From: Dorea sp. 5-2
Lineage (GTDB): Bacteria > Bacillota > Clostridia > Lachnospirales > Lachnospiraceae
Length of the DNA: 64,000 nt
Reading direction: 5' to 3'
NCBI RefSeq assembly: GCF_000403455.2
Contig: NZ_KE159737.1
Coordinates: 27,642 to 91,641, forward strand
Below are positions 8,340 through 17,608 of this stretch, in pieces. The position numbers and the translations under genes were made by a program. The stretch's first letter is position 1, and every line of letters starts with the position of its first letter. The notes beneath the pieces are model-generated. The model was not told where the DNA came from. It searched no databases and saw only the letters and a program-made list of their open reading frames with translations.

Positions 8340-9929
8340 ATGGCTAAGGTTTTTAACGTTAATGGCGCCTGCAGACGTGACCGGCATTATATGGTTGATC
8401 TTGGATCTAGGCTTGAGCAGGTCCGACGGATGGTAGAAGACGGGGAATACTTTATTATCAGTAAAGCCAGACAGTACGGGAAAACGACTCTGCTGCGTGC
8501 ACTTGTAGAATACCTTGAAGAAGAGTATCAGGTGATAAGCCTGGATCTTCAGAATATAGAGTCTGATGAATATATAAATGGAAGTACATTTGTGCGTGCG
8601 CTGACGCGGGAAATCAATAAAAAGATCCGGAAGACGGCGGTTGCGGACGGTATAAAAGACTGGCTTCATGATCTGGCAGACAGTGGGGAGAGGGATGTCC
8701 GGATGGCAGAGATGTTTGCCTGCTTTAGTGAATGGTGCGAACAGTCCGTAAAACCAGTTGTGATAGTGATAGATGAGATTGACACGGCTGCCAATAATCA
8801 GGTGTTTCTTGATTTTCTTGCGCAGTTAAGAGCGGCTTATCTTGACAGTGATAAGACTGCCGCTTTCCAATCCGTCATTCTTGCCGGGGTTTATGATGTC
8901 CGTAATATTCGCAGAAAGCTCCGGCCGGAAGATGAGCATAAGCAGAACAGTCCATGGAATATAGCTGCTGACTTTGATGTAGATATGAGCTTTTCATCCG
9001 AGGATATAGCCGGAATGTTGAAAACATATGAAGCCGATCATAATACGGAAATGAATATTCAGGAGATTGCCGATCTTATCTATAGCTACACTTCCGGCTA
9101 TCCTTTTCTGGTATCACGCTTATGCAAATTAATGGATGAGAAGCTTGTCGGAACAGTTGATTTTAAGGATAGGGAGAGTGCATGGACGAAAGAAGGGGTG
9201 TTGGAAGCTGTAAAACGTCTGGTTAACGAGAAGAATACTTTGTTTGAGTCGTTGATCGGGAGGTTGAATGCTTATCAGGAGCTTAAGGAGATGATATATC
9301 TCCTTTTGTTTCAAGGGCAGGTTATCTTGTATAATGCAGATGATATGGCAACAGATATGCTTCTTATGTTTGGGTTTGTAAAGGTAGAGGGTGGGACTGT
9401 AGAGATTGCCAACAGGGTATTTGAGACCAGGTTGTATAACTATTTCCTTACACAGCCAGAACCCCGGAGCAGAGAGTTGCGTAAAATGGCGGTTCTGGAT
9501 AAAAATCTGTTTGTTCAGAATGGACAGTTGAATATGGAACGTATCCTTGAGAAATTTGTGATCTACTTTAACGACATTTATGGAGATCAGGGACAGAGGT
9601 TCATGGAGGAAGACGGACGGCGGTATTTCATGCTATACTTGAAGCCGATTATCAATGGCGTTGGGAATTACTATGTAGAGGCGCAGACTAGGAATCAGGA
9701 ACGGACAGATCTTATCATTGATTATCGTGGCGCTCAATTTATCATCGAGATGAAGGTGTGGCGGGGCAATGCTTATCATGAACGAGGGGAAGAACAACTC
9801 ATAAACTATCTTGACTATTATCATCTGAAGAAAGGGTATATGCTTAGCTTTAACTTTAATAAGAATAAAGAAGTTGGCGTGAAAGAGATCAGGTTCGATG
9901 ACAAGATATTGATTGAGGCAGTTGTGTAG
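8340..9929 (+). CDS. AAA-like ATPase with C-terminal PD-(D/E)XK nuclease-like domain
   Basis: A 529-residue protein. The N-terminal ATPase of the AAA_35-like type has Walker A at about residues 42-50 (KARQYGKTT) and Walker B at about 140-147 (VVIVIDEID). The C-terminus carries a PD-(D/E)XK fold core, TDLIIDYR then IIEMKVW near residues 455-472, with the Asp, Glu and Lys all in place. Such proteins are abundant, often multi-copy and of unknown function in Lachnospiraceae. They have been suggested to be selfish or defence-related, but no role is proven. It has its own promoter and lies 137 bp after rdrB, so it could be part of a defence island without being part of RADAR. Two decayed genes of a related AAA/PD-(D/E)XK type lie at 56.5-58.7 kb. 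Confidence 0.8.
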   Translation: MAKVFNVNGACRRDRHYMVDLGSRLEQVRRMVEDGEYFIISKARQYGKTTLLRALVEYLEEEYQVISLDLQNIESDEYINGSTFVRALTREINKKIRKTAVADGIKDWLHDLADSGERDVRMAEMFACFSEWCEQSVKPVVIVIDEIDTAANNQVFLDFLAQLRAAYLDSDKTAAFQSVILAGVYDVRNIRRKLRPEDEHKQNSPWNIAADFDVDMSFSSEDIAGMLKTYEADHNTEMNIQEIADLIYSYTSGYPFLVSRLCKLMDEKLVGTVDFKDRESAWTKEGVLEAVKRLVNEKNTLFESLIGRLNAYQELKEMIYLLLFQGQVILYNADDMATDMLLMFGFVKVEGGTVEIANRVFETRLYNYFLTQPEPRSRELRKMAVLDKNLFVQNGQLNMERILEKFVIYFNDIYGDQGQRFMEEDGRRYFMLYLKPIINGVGNYYVEAQTRNQERTDLIIDYRGAQFIIEMKVWRGNAYHERGEEQLINYLDYYHLKKGYMLSFNFNKNKEVGVKEIRFDDKILIEAVV

Positions 9930-10108
9930 AAGTGGGGATTCTGGCAGAAAGGTATGCGATGGATATTTCTGGTGGTGACGGAGTATTGAGAGATTGCATT
10001 TTATCTATTCACAAGTATGTTATCTTTGGATACAATAAGATTATTAAAAACGAGGAGGATGGGGCATGTTAGGTCAAGATGATATAAAAGCTGCAGCATG
10101 AGGATAAG

Positions 10109-10414
10109 ATGTTGGTGAAGATGCGGTTCGTGTTTGAGACGTTTAAGGAGAGCGTGGATGATATGGCGCTGCTGTGGCGGTCGTATCCGCTTATTAAGGC
10201 GACGATTGAGTTCATGCGACCGGAACTGTGGGTGGATTATGAGAAGTTAGTGGAAGAGTACCGGGCAGAGGGATGGGGGATCTATGATGATTCCGCTGAG
10301 CTTGACCGGGCGATCGCGCTGAGCGATGCTTATTATGGGGATCACAGCAGTCTGGTGCAGTTGTGTCAGCAGGCGGGGATGCCGGTGATGATACAGGATG
10401 TGGAGATTGTGTAA
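10109..10414 (+). pseudogene. Remnant of the TagF-like/propeller protein family
   Basis: A 101-residue open frame that matches only the middle of the N-terminal domain of the protein at 15024-16631. Shared features are the SYPLIKATIEFMRP / [15 protein letters not shown] stretch and the DxSAxLxRAIAxSDAYYGD motif, followed by a conserved VQLCQQAGMPVMIQDV end. The upstream part and the propeller domain are absent. A short in-frame start at 10067 runs into a stop after 10 codons. It is best read as a degraded fragment left by recombination at the edge of the glycan locus. The motif resembles CDP-glycerol glycerophosphotransferase-like proteins, but the match by eye is weak. Confidence 0.6.
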
Positions 10415-10919
10415 AGTGTATGAATGAGTATGAGCAGATTTCATAATGTAAGTGAAGATTGTTAACTGGTCTGCTGTCCACAATGTTTTATAAAAAGGAA
10501 TTTGAAAGTTTGATATTTACTGGAGTAAAGATTCTGAGAGATTATAATATTTATGGGAAGAGAGTAATAGTTATAGGTTAGGATCAACTTATGATGTTGT
10601 ACCTAATCTATAACTGATGTAATTTTAACGTTGAAGTTGAAAATTATCTGTTTTCTCTTGATTTTATCTCTGTATTATATTAAAATGTTATAAGTCATAG
10701 GACACAGAACACAGAACTGTAAAGGGAATTATGAAAGCTGACAGACGGAATGTGCAAGGTACTTCGCCAGGTTTCAAGATGCACGGGTTGGATATTTATA
10801 CAAAAATCCTTATGATGATGGTGATATTGTGACCAACGTGTGTTTTTTTATTTAAAAGCATAAAGTTTATATATTATATTAAATATAAAGTTGTATCAGA
10901 TAAATAGGGAGGAGATGAT
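10415..10919 (+). other. Intergenic stretch with a long hairpin; boundary of the glycan locus
   Basis: About 500 AT-rich bases without a supportable gene. A long imperfect inverted repeat at 10570-10614 (arms of about 19 bases, loop of about 7) would form a stable hairpin, but no T-run follows, so it is not a clear terminator. Between about 10750 and 10850 a short open frame reads YFARFQDARVGYLYKNPYDD; it has no start and may be a gene relic. The leader just before 10920 has a good GGGAGGAG ribosome site for the first glycan gene. No convincing promoter was seen. Confidence 0.45.
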
Positions 10920-12293
10920 ATGAAGCATAAAGTATTATTGATATGCAATTATTTTGCCCCAGATCATACTATTGGTGCAGTTCGGACAAGTAAATTGGCA
11001 AAATATTTGAGGAATAGCGGTTATGAAGTAGAAGTTCTTACAGAAAAGAAAAAAGGTGAAGAAGATGAACTGTTAAAAAATGACATAAAAGGGATTCCGA
11101 TTTATTACACGGAAAACTCAAAGAGATTTATTTGGCTGTATGCACATTATGAAAAGTTCATACAACCTTATAAAAAGAAACGTTTTGATAAACTGGATAA
11201 TAGAAAAAGGGTGAATAGAAAAACAGGAAATATTGAGTTTTATCCATTTGAAACAGCATATCCAATCATTGGAAGCCTCGATTATGTTTTTGGACAGTTA
11301 AAACAGATTGATTTGTTTAGAAATGCAAAACGTCTACTGCGGAAAAAACAAAAATTTGATTTTATAATTACTTCATATGGGGATTCTTTCGCTTACTTTG
11401 CTGGAAAGTATTATTGCAAACATCATAAGGATACAACTTGGATATTTGATATTAGAGATTCCATCTATCGTTATAAATTTATACCGGATTATGTGAGTTT
11501 AATTCCAAAGCGATATGAGCAGTATATTTGGAAACATGCAGACTGTATTACGGGTGTTTCCAAAGGTATTTGTAAAAGAGTATCTCCCAAGTTTCGCCAT
11601 AAGGTATGCTATCTGACAAATGGTTTTGACCAGATAGATCGAAAAGGATTAAAACGGAACAGGATGGATACCCATAAAATGATTTTTACCTACACTGGTT
11701 CGATGTATGGTGGGTTGTGTGATTTGTCTGTCTTTTTTAATGTTATGAAAGATTTGATTTTGAATGAGCAGATTGATGAAAAAAGAATTGAATTTCACTT
11801 TGCTGGAAATGAATCTGCGTTTCAAATATTCAAGAATCAGGCAGCCCAGTATCAATTGGCTGAGCAATGTATATCACATGGGAAATTATCAAGACATGAT
11901 GCTATGGAGTTGCAGCAACGGTCAGATATGCTTTTAGTGGCTTCTTATGATTACCAAAATTGCAAAGGCGGAGTGATTACCGGAAAGGCGTTGGAGTATA
12001 TGGGGGCTCGACGGCCCGTTATTGCTGTGATCACGGGAGATATTAAGCATAGTGAGCTTGCAGATATTGTAAGGAAAACAAATATTGGGATTGCATATGA
12101 AGACACTCATCGTAGTAAAGACTATGTAATACTGTATGATTATGTGAGACTACAATATCAGAAGTTTCTAGAGACGAATGAAACAGAATATAAGCCAAAT
12201 GAAACAGAAATATGTAAATATGATTATGAAAATTTGACTAAGCGGCTTGTTAAAATAATGATTCAGGCAGAACGGAGGCATGGAAAGAGATGA
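10920..12293 (+). CDS. Glycosyltransferase, family 4-like (GT-B)
   Basis: A 457-residue GT-B glycosyltransferase, cytoplasmic, adding a sugar from a nucleotide donor to a growing glycan. The N-terminal acceptor domain opens with VLLICNYFAPDHTIGAVRT, typical of family 4 enzymes that handle N-acetylated amino sugars (the WbuB type begins similarly). The C-terminal half holds FTYTGSMYGG and a donor-binding segment around GVITGKALEYMGARRPVIAV. The exact sugar cannot be read. It is the first gene of the long plus-strand glycan operon and overlaps the wbpB-like gene by 4 bp (ATGA), so the two are translationally coupled. Confidence 0.85.
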   Translation: MKHKVLLICNYFAPDHTIGAVRTSKLAKYLRNSGYEVEVLTEKKKGEEDELLKNDIKGIPIYYTENSKRFIWLYAHYEKFIQPYKKKRFDKLDNRKRVNRKTGNIEFYPFETAYPIIGSLDYVFGQLKQIDLFRNAKRLLRKKQKFDFIITSYGDSFAYFAGKYYCKHHKDTTWIFDIRDSIYRYKFIPDYVSLIPKRYEQYIWKHADCITGVSKGICKRVSPKFRHKVCYLTNGFDQIDRKGLKRNRMDTHKMIFTYTGSMYGGLCDLSVFFNVMKDLILNEQIDEKRIEFHFAGNESAFQIFKNQAAQYQLAEQCISHGKLSRHDAMELQQRSDMLLVASYDYQNCKGGVITGKALEYMGARRPVIAVITGDIKHSELADIVRKTNIGIAYEDTHRSKDYVILYDYVRLQYQKFLETNETEYKPNETEICKYDYENLTKRLVKIMIQAERRHGKR

Positions 12294-13360
12294 GATATGC
12301 ATTAATTGGATGTGGGAGAATATCGCCAAACCATATTGCGGCAGCGAAAAATAATAATCTCCAGATTGTGGCTATTTGTGATGTGCAGCCAGAATGTATG
12401 GAGGATAAAGTGCTAAAGTTTAAATTAGAAGATGTAAAACAATATACAGATTATATTGAGATGATAGAAACAGAAAAACCGGAATTGGCAGCAATCTGCA
12501 CAGAGAGTGGCAAACATGCACAGATTGCCTTGGAGTGTATCAAACATGGAATTAACTGTATCATAGAAAAACCAATTGCATTGTCTATAAGAGATGCGGA
12601 TGCAATTATTGCAGCGGCGATTAAATATCATGTGAAGGTCAGTGCATGTCATCAAAACAGATTCAATAAGTCGATACAGATCATTAGAGAAGCAATTGAT
12701 ATGAATAGATTTGGCCGGTTATTTTATGGGACGGCGCATATAAGATGGTGCAGAGATCATGAATATTATAGCAGAGCTTCGTGGCGTGGGACATGGGAAC
12801 AGGATGGAGGAGCGCTGATGAACCAGTGTATTCATAATATTGATTTGCTTCGATGGATGATGGGCAGTGAAATTGAAGAAGTTGTCGGCATGACAGATCG
12901 ATTGAATCATAGTTATATTGAGGCAGAAGATATGGGGATTGCGTTGATAAAATTTCGAAATGGAAGTTATGGTATTGTTGAGGGAACAACGGATATATAT
13001 CCGAAGAATTTGGAAGAAACATTGTATTTGTTTGGGGAAAAGGGGACGGTAAAGGTAGGCGGTCAGTCCGTAAACATAATTGAAGAGTGGAGGTTTTCTG
13101 ATCTTCTGGATAATCCGGAAGAAGTAAAACAGAGATTTCATGAGAATCCGCCTAATGTATATGGATATGGCCATACACCGCTTTATACGGATATGATTAA
13201 CGCTATTAAAAATGACAGGCAGCCGTATGTTACAGCCATGGATGGGAAAAAGGCGCTGGAACTGGTGCTTGCGATTTATAAATCAGCGGCGGAGGGACAG
13301 AATGTGAAGCTTCCGCTTACGGATTGTGCAACAACTGATTTTGCGGGACGTTTTCAATAA
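12290..13360 (+). CDS. wbpB: WbpB/WlbA-like UDP-GlcNAc-uronate 3-dehydrogenase
   Basis: A 356-residue Gfo/Idh/MocA oxidoreductase. The NAD-binding motif is at residues 5-13 (LIGCGRISP), the EKP motif with the catalytic Lys at about 93-95, and a conserved ACHQNRFN segment follows. In the characterised pathway this enzyme oxidises C3 of UDP-N-acetylglucosaminuronate to the 3-keto sugar. The family alone would not fix the substrate. The next two genes are a WbpE-like aminotransferase and a WbpD-like acetyltransferase, which is the classic order, and WbpA- and WbpI-like genes lie further down the locus. A dead fragment of a second copy is at 37971-38152. Overlaps the upstream glycosyltransferase by 4 bp. 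Confidence 0.85.
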   Translation: MRYALIGCGRISPNHIAAAKNNNLQIVAICDVQPECMEDKVLKFKLEDVKQYTDYIEMIETEKPELAAICTESGKHAQIALECIKHGINCIIEKPIALSIRDADAIIAAAIKYHVKVSACHQNRFNKSIQIIREAIDMNRFGRLFYGTAHIRWCRDHEYYSRASWRGTWEQDGGALMNQCIHNIDLLRWMMGSEIEEVVGMTDRLNHSYIEAEDMGIALIKFRNGSYGIVEGTTDIYPKNLEETLYLFGEKGTVKVGGQSVNIIEEWRFSDLLDNPEEVKQRFHENPPNVYGYGHTPLYTDMINAIKNDRQPYVTAMDGKKALELVLAIYKSAAEGQNVKLPLTDCATTDFAGRFQ

Positions 13361-13378
13361 GAGAAGAGGAAAACATTT

Positions 13379-14509
13379 ATGGAATTTCGTGATTTAAAGC
13401 GGCAGTACCAATATTTAAAGAATAAGATGGATATATCGGTGCAGGAAGTAATTGAAAAAACTAATTTTATTCAGGGAAATCAGGTGTCAGAATTAGAAAC
13501 GACACTGGCAGATTACACGGGAATGAAGCATTGTATATCTTGTGCCAATGGAACGGATGCCTTACAACTTGCGCTGATGGCATGGAATGTTGGTCCGGGA
13601 GATGCAGTATTTGTACCGGATTTCACCTTTTTTTCAAGTGGAGAGGTAGTGGCTGCAGTAGGAGCTGTTCCCGTCTTTGTAGATGTAGAACATGATACAT
13701 ATAATATGGATTGCGATTCACTAGAACGTCTTGTGAAAAAAACAGCAGCAACGGGGAAACTGGTGCCCAAAGTGATTATATCTGTCGACTTGTTTGGACA
13801 GCCTGCAGATTATAAAAAATTAAAAATGATTGCATCAAAATATCAGATGTTTGTTCTGGAAGATGCTGCACAGGGATTTGGCGGGAGGATAGACAAGAGG
13901 CCGGCTTGTACTTTTGGGGATATTTCGACTACCAGTTTCTTTCCGGCGAAACCGTTCGGATGTTACGGCGACGGAGGCGCAATATTTACCAATCATGATG
14001 AATGGGCAAATTTGCTGAGATCATATCGAGTACATGGAAAAGGCCGTTCAAAATATGACAATGTACGGATTGGCATGAACTCCAGATTAGATACGTTGCA
14101 GGCAGCAGTTCTTTTGACAAAATTCCCTGTTTTTGTTGAAGAAGAGCTGGAATGGGAACAGAATATTGCGAAGATGTATACAGAACAGCTTCGGGATTAT
14201 GTGAAGACACCAAATGTGAAAGAGGGTTTTTATTCTAGTTGGGCGCAATATACAATTCAATTAGCTGACAAAGTAATGCGAGATGGGCTTCAAATATATT
14301 TAAAAGAGCATGGAATTCCAAGCGCAGTATATTATCCCAAACCGATGCATCGACAAGAAGCGTTTTGTAATAATTATTACGATGATAATGACTATCCGGT
14401 TACAAATAGATTGTCAGAAATTGTTTTGTCCTTGCCGTTTCACCCGTATATGAGAGAGGCGGAGATCAAGCAAGTTTCGGAAATAATAATAGAATATGTA
14501 AAAAGGTAA
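13379..14509 (+). CDS. wbpE: WbpE/WlbC-like 3-aminotransferase (DegT/DnrJ/EryC1)
   Basis: A 376-residue PLP-dependent sugar aminotransferase of the DegT/DnrJ/EryC1 family. Asp162 in EDAAQ would contact the pyridine nitrogen of PLP, and Lys191 in FFPAKPFGCYGDGG is the Schiff-base lysine. The SCANGTDALQLAL segment is the cofactor phosphate site. Next to wbpB and wbpD homologues, the likely reaction is transamination of the 3-keto uronate to UDP-2-acetamido-3-amino-2,3-dideoxy-glucuronate with glutamate as donor. WbpB and WbpE are known to work as a coupled pair that recycles NAD. Starts 18 bp after wbpB and ends 6 bp before wbpD, so all three are in one operon. Confidence 0.88.
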   Translation: MEFRDLKRQYQYLKNKMDISVQEVIEKTNFIQGNQVSELETTLADYTGMKHCISCANGTDALQLALMAWNVGPGDAVFVPDFTFFSSGEVVAAVGAVPVFVDVEHDTYNMDCDSLERLVKKTAATGKLVPKVIISVDLFGQPADYKKLKMIASKYQMFVLEDAAQGFGGRIDKRPACTFGDISTTSFFPAKPFGCYGDGGAIFTNHDEWANLLRSYRVHGKGRSKYDNVRIGMNSRLDTLQAAVLLTKFPVFVEEELEWEQNIAKMYTEQLRDYVKTPNVKEGFYSSWAQYTIQLADKVMRDGLQIYLKEHGIPSAVYYPKPMHRQEAFCNNYYDDNDYPVTNRLSEIVLSLPFHPYMREAEIKQVSEIIIEYVKR

Positions 14510-14515
14510 AATGTA

Positions 14516-15037
14516 ATGGACTATTTTGTGCATGAGAGCAGTTATATTGATGAATGTGTGGAGATTGGAAGAGGAACGAAGATCTGGCATTTCTGCCATA
14601 TCCAAAAAGGTGTCAGAATAGGGAAAAACTGTTCTTTCGGACAAAATGTGAATATTTCAAATAATGTAAAGATAGGAAACGGCGTAAAAGTCCAGAATAA
14701 TGTTTCCATCTATGAAGGTGTAGAACTGGAAGATTATGTATTTTGCGGGCCGTCTATGGTATTTACCAACGATCTGACGCCCAGAGCAAAGTATCCGAAA
14801 GGAGCCGCCGGGTATAAGAAGACGCTGGTCAAAGAAGGTGCAAGTATTGGTGCAAATGCAACAATCGTATGCGGCCATACGATCGGAAGAGGAGCCATGG
14901 TTGCGGCAGGGGCTGTGGTGACGAAGGATGTGCCGGATTATGCGTTGGTGGCAGGGATTCCTGCAAAACAGATTGGTTGGGTGGATGAATATGGATGCAG
15001 TTCAAGTGATAGAGAAGGTATTAATGGAAACGGATGA
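14516..15037 (+). CDS. wbpD: WbpD/WlbB-like 3-N-acetyltransferase (hexapeptide repeat)
   Basis: A 173-residue left-handed beta-helix acyltransferase. Hexapeptide repeats run through most of it ([30 protein letters not shown], and so on), and the [16 protein letters not shown] segment is characteristic of WbpD/WlbB enzymes. The known reaction is acetyl-CoA-dependent N-acetylation of the 3-amino group, giving UDP-GlcNAc(3NAc)A. The C-terminus ([14 protein letters not shown]) is also typical. It directly follows wbpE, and its last bases overlap the next gene. The acyl donor cannot be proven from sequence, and other acyl groups are possible given the 3-hydroxyacyl gene set at 34-38 kb. Confidence 0.88.
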   Translation: MDYFVHESSYIDECVEIGRGTKIWHFCHIQKGVRIGKNCSFGQNVNISNNVKIGNGVKVQNNVSIYEGVELEDYVFCGPSMVFTNDLTPRAKYPKGAAGYKKTLVKEGASIGANATIVCGHTIGRGAMVAAGAVVTKDVPDYALVAGIPAKQIGWVDEYGCSSSDREGINGNG

Positions 15038-16631
15038 TATTTTTCCGGCTAACTGGAAAGAGATGATTCGTGGAAAAAAGGTTATTTTTTACAATACCGG
15101 CGTTACGGGTATGCTGAATGGACGTGAAAAACGAATTGAAAAGATGAAGTGGGTATTCAAATTTTTTCAGAAACGCCCGGAGGCAGTATTGTGGTGGCGG
15201 CCGCACCCTTTAGAATTGTCAACCATTCAGTCCATGCTTCCGGAGCTGGAAAAACAGTACAGGGAATTGATGAGACAATATAAGGAAGAAAATATCGGTA
15301 TTCTGGACGAGAGCGCGGATTTAAAGAGAGCGATCGCGGTATCAGACGCTTATTATGGAGACTGGAGTTCGGTAGCGGAATTATTCAAAGCAGTGAAAAA
15401 ACCGGTTCTCTACGTCAATGATATGGTAAAAGAGATAAGAGATGCGTTATATTTGCCGGGTACAGTTTGTGTGAAAGATGAATTCTTCTGGTTTATACAG
15501 TTAAACAGTAATAAGCTGGTCAAAGTGAACAGGTCGACATATGAGACGGTTGATATCATTAGCATTCCGACGGAAAATCCATATAAGCATCGAATGTATA
15601 ATTATCATATTATAGATATCGGATCCAGTCTGTTATTGCTATTAGAAAAAAGTAAAAATATATATGAATATGATATTGCATCAGGAAAATTCACTGCATA
15701 TCCGCTGAAGCCGGAAGATAAACGATTCCATAGTGAGATTGTGATAGAACATGACGGTAAATGGTTCATGTTTCCCTATAATGACAGTGGGATTTTAGAG
15801 TATGATCGTCATCTGGGGAATGTTGATTTCAAACTATGTGCGGAATCTCAAAAGATAAAAGCTGCAAAATGTTGTGTGTACATCGGCACAAAGATTTATA
15901 TGGTCAGCAGTGGGACGAATCGGGTATTTCAATATGATTTTGTGAATCACACCTGTACATTCCGGGATGTAGGAGATCAAAATAATAAATATTGGGGTAT
16001 TAAAAAGGCTGATAAATACTGGGTACTGCCGCAGCTGGATAAAAAGGCAGTCACTCTTTGGGATGAGGAGAAAGATGAAATAACAGAGCTTAGGAATTTT
16101 CCGGATCATTATATGTGTCTGTCAGGAAATGCATATCTTGATATGTATGAAAAAGATGGAAATGTATATCTATTTCCTTTTTATGCCAATATGATTTTAA
16201 AGATAGACACAGCCAATAAAATGATTGGACAAGAGTACGCGGATATTTTCTCTGACGCCGGTTACGGGATGAATCCGGAATATTCCGGTGAAGCAATGTT
16301 TCTGTGTGCAAAGAGATATGGAGATTGTATCTACACATATGCATTGTATAAAAAGTGTTGGCAGATCTTCGATTTGGAGACGATGAGCGTGGAGAATAGT
16401 CCTTTGTTCGAGATAGACAGGCAAGAGTACAGAGAAAAGATCGAATGCATTTTAGATAATGAAGAATACGAAGAGTCATTTTGTGAAGGCGAGAGTGTTC
16501 TTATCTGCAATCTAAATAATTATGTGAAAGGCGTACAGAAGGATTTCCATATAGGGAATGCCAAAGCGACTGCCAAAGAAAGTGTAGGAGTATGTATTTA
16601 TGGAATCCTTACGGGTAAGGATGAAAAATAA
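15024..16631 (+). CDS. Two-domain protein: TagF-like fragment fused to a beta-propeller-like region
   Basis: I chose ATG 15024 (535 residues) because AGAAGG lies 6 bases upstream; ATG 14985 and 14991 are in frame but lie inside wbpD without a clear ribosome site. The first 140 residues resemble the C-terminal part of glycerophosphotransferase-like GT-B proteins ([12 protein letters not shown], then [23 protein letters not shown]). The remaining 380 residues are repeated units of about 45-50 residues with aromatic and YEYD/FQYD patterns, as in a beta-propeller. No signal peptide or membrane segment was seen. It overlaps wbpD by 14 bp. A truncated relative is at 10109-10414. Function is unknown; a glycan-binding or transferase-accessory role is a guess from context. 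Confidence 0.6.
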   Translation: METDDIFPANWKEMIRGKKVIFYNTGVTGMLNGREKRIEKMKWVFKFFQKRPEAVLWWRPHPLELSTIQSMLPELEKQYRELMRQYKEENIGILDESADLKRAIAVSDAYYGDWSSVAELFKAVKKPVLYVNDMVKEIRDALYLPGTVCVKDEFFWFIQLNSNKLVKVNRSTYETVDIISIPTENPYKHRMYNYHIIDIGSSLLLLLEKSKNIYEYDIASGKFTAYPLKPEDKRFHSEIVIEHDGKWFMFPYNDSGILEYDRHLGNVDFKLCAESQKIKAAKCCVYIGTKIYMVSSGTNRVFQYDFVNHTCTFRDVGDQNNKYWGIKKADKYWVLPQLDKKAVTLWDEEKDEITELRNFPDHYMCLSGNAYLDMYEKDGNVYLFPFYANMILKIDTANKMIGQEYADIFSDAGYGMNPEYSGEAMFLCAKRYGDCIYTYALYKKCWQIFDLETMSVENSPLFEIDRQEYREKIECILDNEEYEESFCEGESVLICNLNNYVKGVQKDFHIGNAKATAKESVGVCIYGILTGKDEK

Positions 16632-16643
16632 TGGAGAGTTATT

Positions 16644-17555
16644 ATGGAAAAGCTGAATTTCCCGAACCGGGTTACGGTAGAGTTGACGAATGACTGCAAT
16701 GTTTCTTGTGTATTCTGTAACAGGCAGAAAATATCGATGGATATCGGATATATAGAGGATAAGCTGTTTTATAAAATCATAGATGAGATGGCGCGGCATC
16801 TTCCTGTTAAACTGGTTCCCTTTTTTAGAGGCGAGCCACTGATGCATCCCCAACTGATTCCGTTTCTGCAATATGCAAAACAAAAAGGCGTGGGACCGAT
16901 TCAAATGGCTTCAAACGCACTTCTATTGGAAGAACAAATGCAGGACAGGCTTATTGAGGCAGGAATTGATTACTTGTCATTCAGCTTAGATACCGTTGAT
17001 CCGAAGGTCTATGAGCGTTCAAGAATGTTCGGTAATTTGGAAATCAGTTCGAATCATGTCAAATCTATGGGATTGAAATGTAAAGAAAGAAAAAAGAAAG
17101 GCCTGTCGGCGCCGACAATACAGGTCTCAACAATCAACATAGAAGAATATCTGCCAAAACAAAAAGAGTTTATAGAAGAATGGCTTCCATATGTGGATGT
17201 TGTACGGGTATATGAACAGCACGACGAAAAAGGTCGTCTGGTGGATCCTCAGATAAGGAAAAGCCTGGATGTATTTGAGGAAAGAAAACCCTGCAGAAAA
17301 GTATTTACCGATATGATCATATATTGGGATGGAAGAATGGCATTATGTAATTATGACTGGAATGAGCAGCGAAAAATAGGAAACGTGAATACTATGACTC
17401 TGCAGGAGGCGTGGGATTCCGAAGAATATGAAGCAGTGAGGAAAATGCACTTATGTAATCAGTTTGACAGAGGAATATGTGCCGATTGTCACCACTGGAA
17501 AATTGATTATACAAAAAATGGATTTATTGGCACAAGTTATTATGCAAAAGAGTAG
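16644..17555 (+). CDS. Radical SAM protein with SPASM-like C-terminus
   Basis: A 303-residue radical SAM enzyme. The cluster-binding CxxxCxxC motif is at residues 18-25 (CNVSCVFC), and the FFRGEPLMHP segment matches the GGEP-type SAM-binding strand. The C-terminus has several Cys residues (EERKPCRKVF, MALCNYD, MHLCNQ, ICADCHHW), as expected for a SPASM domain with an auxiliary iron-sulfur cluster. Such enzymes in surface-glycan loci perform radical sugar or amino-acid chemistry, but the substrate cannot be read here. It starts 12 bp after the propeller protein and precedes the first AsnB-like gene, so it is probably co-transcribed. Confidence 0.85.
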   Translation: MEKLNFPNRVTVELTNDCNVSCVFCNRQKISMDIGYIEDKLFYKIIDEMARHLPVKLVPFFRGEPLMHPQLIPFLQYAKQKGVGPIQMASNALLLEEQMQDRLIEAGIDYLSFSLDTVDPKVYERSRMFGNLEISSNHVKSMGLKCKERKKKGLSAPTIQVSTINIEEYLPKQKEFIEEWLPYVDVVRVYEQHDEKGRLVDPQIRKSLDVFEERKPCRKVFTDMIIYWDGRMALCNYDWNEQRKIGNVNTMTLQEAWDSEEYEAVRKMHLCNQFDRGICADCHHWKIDYTKNGFIGTSYYAKE

Positions 17556-17608
17556 GAAACTCATGACCTGCATTTTCGTTTGCCAGTGTATAGAAGAAAG
17601 GGATATCT

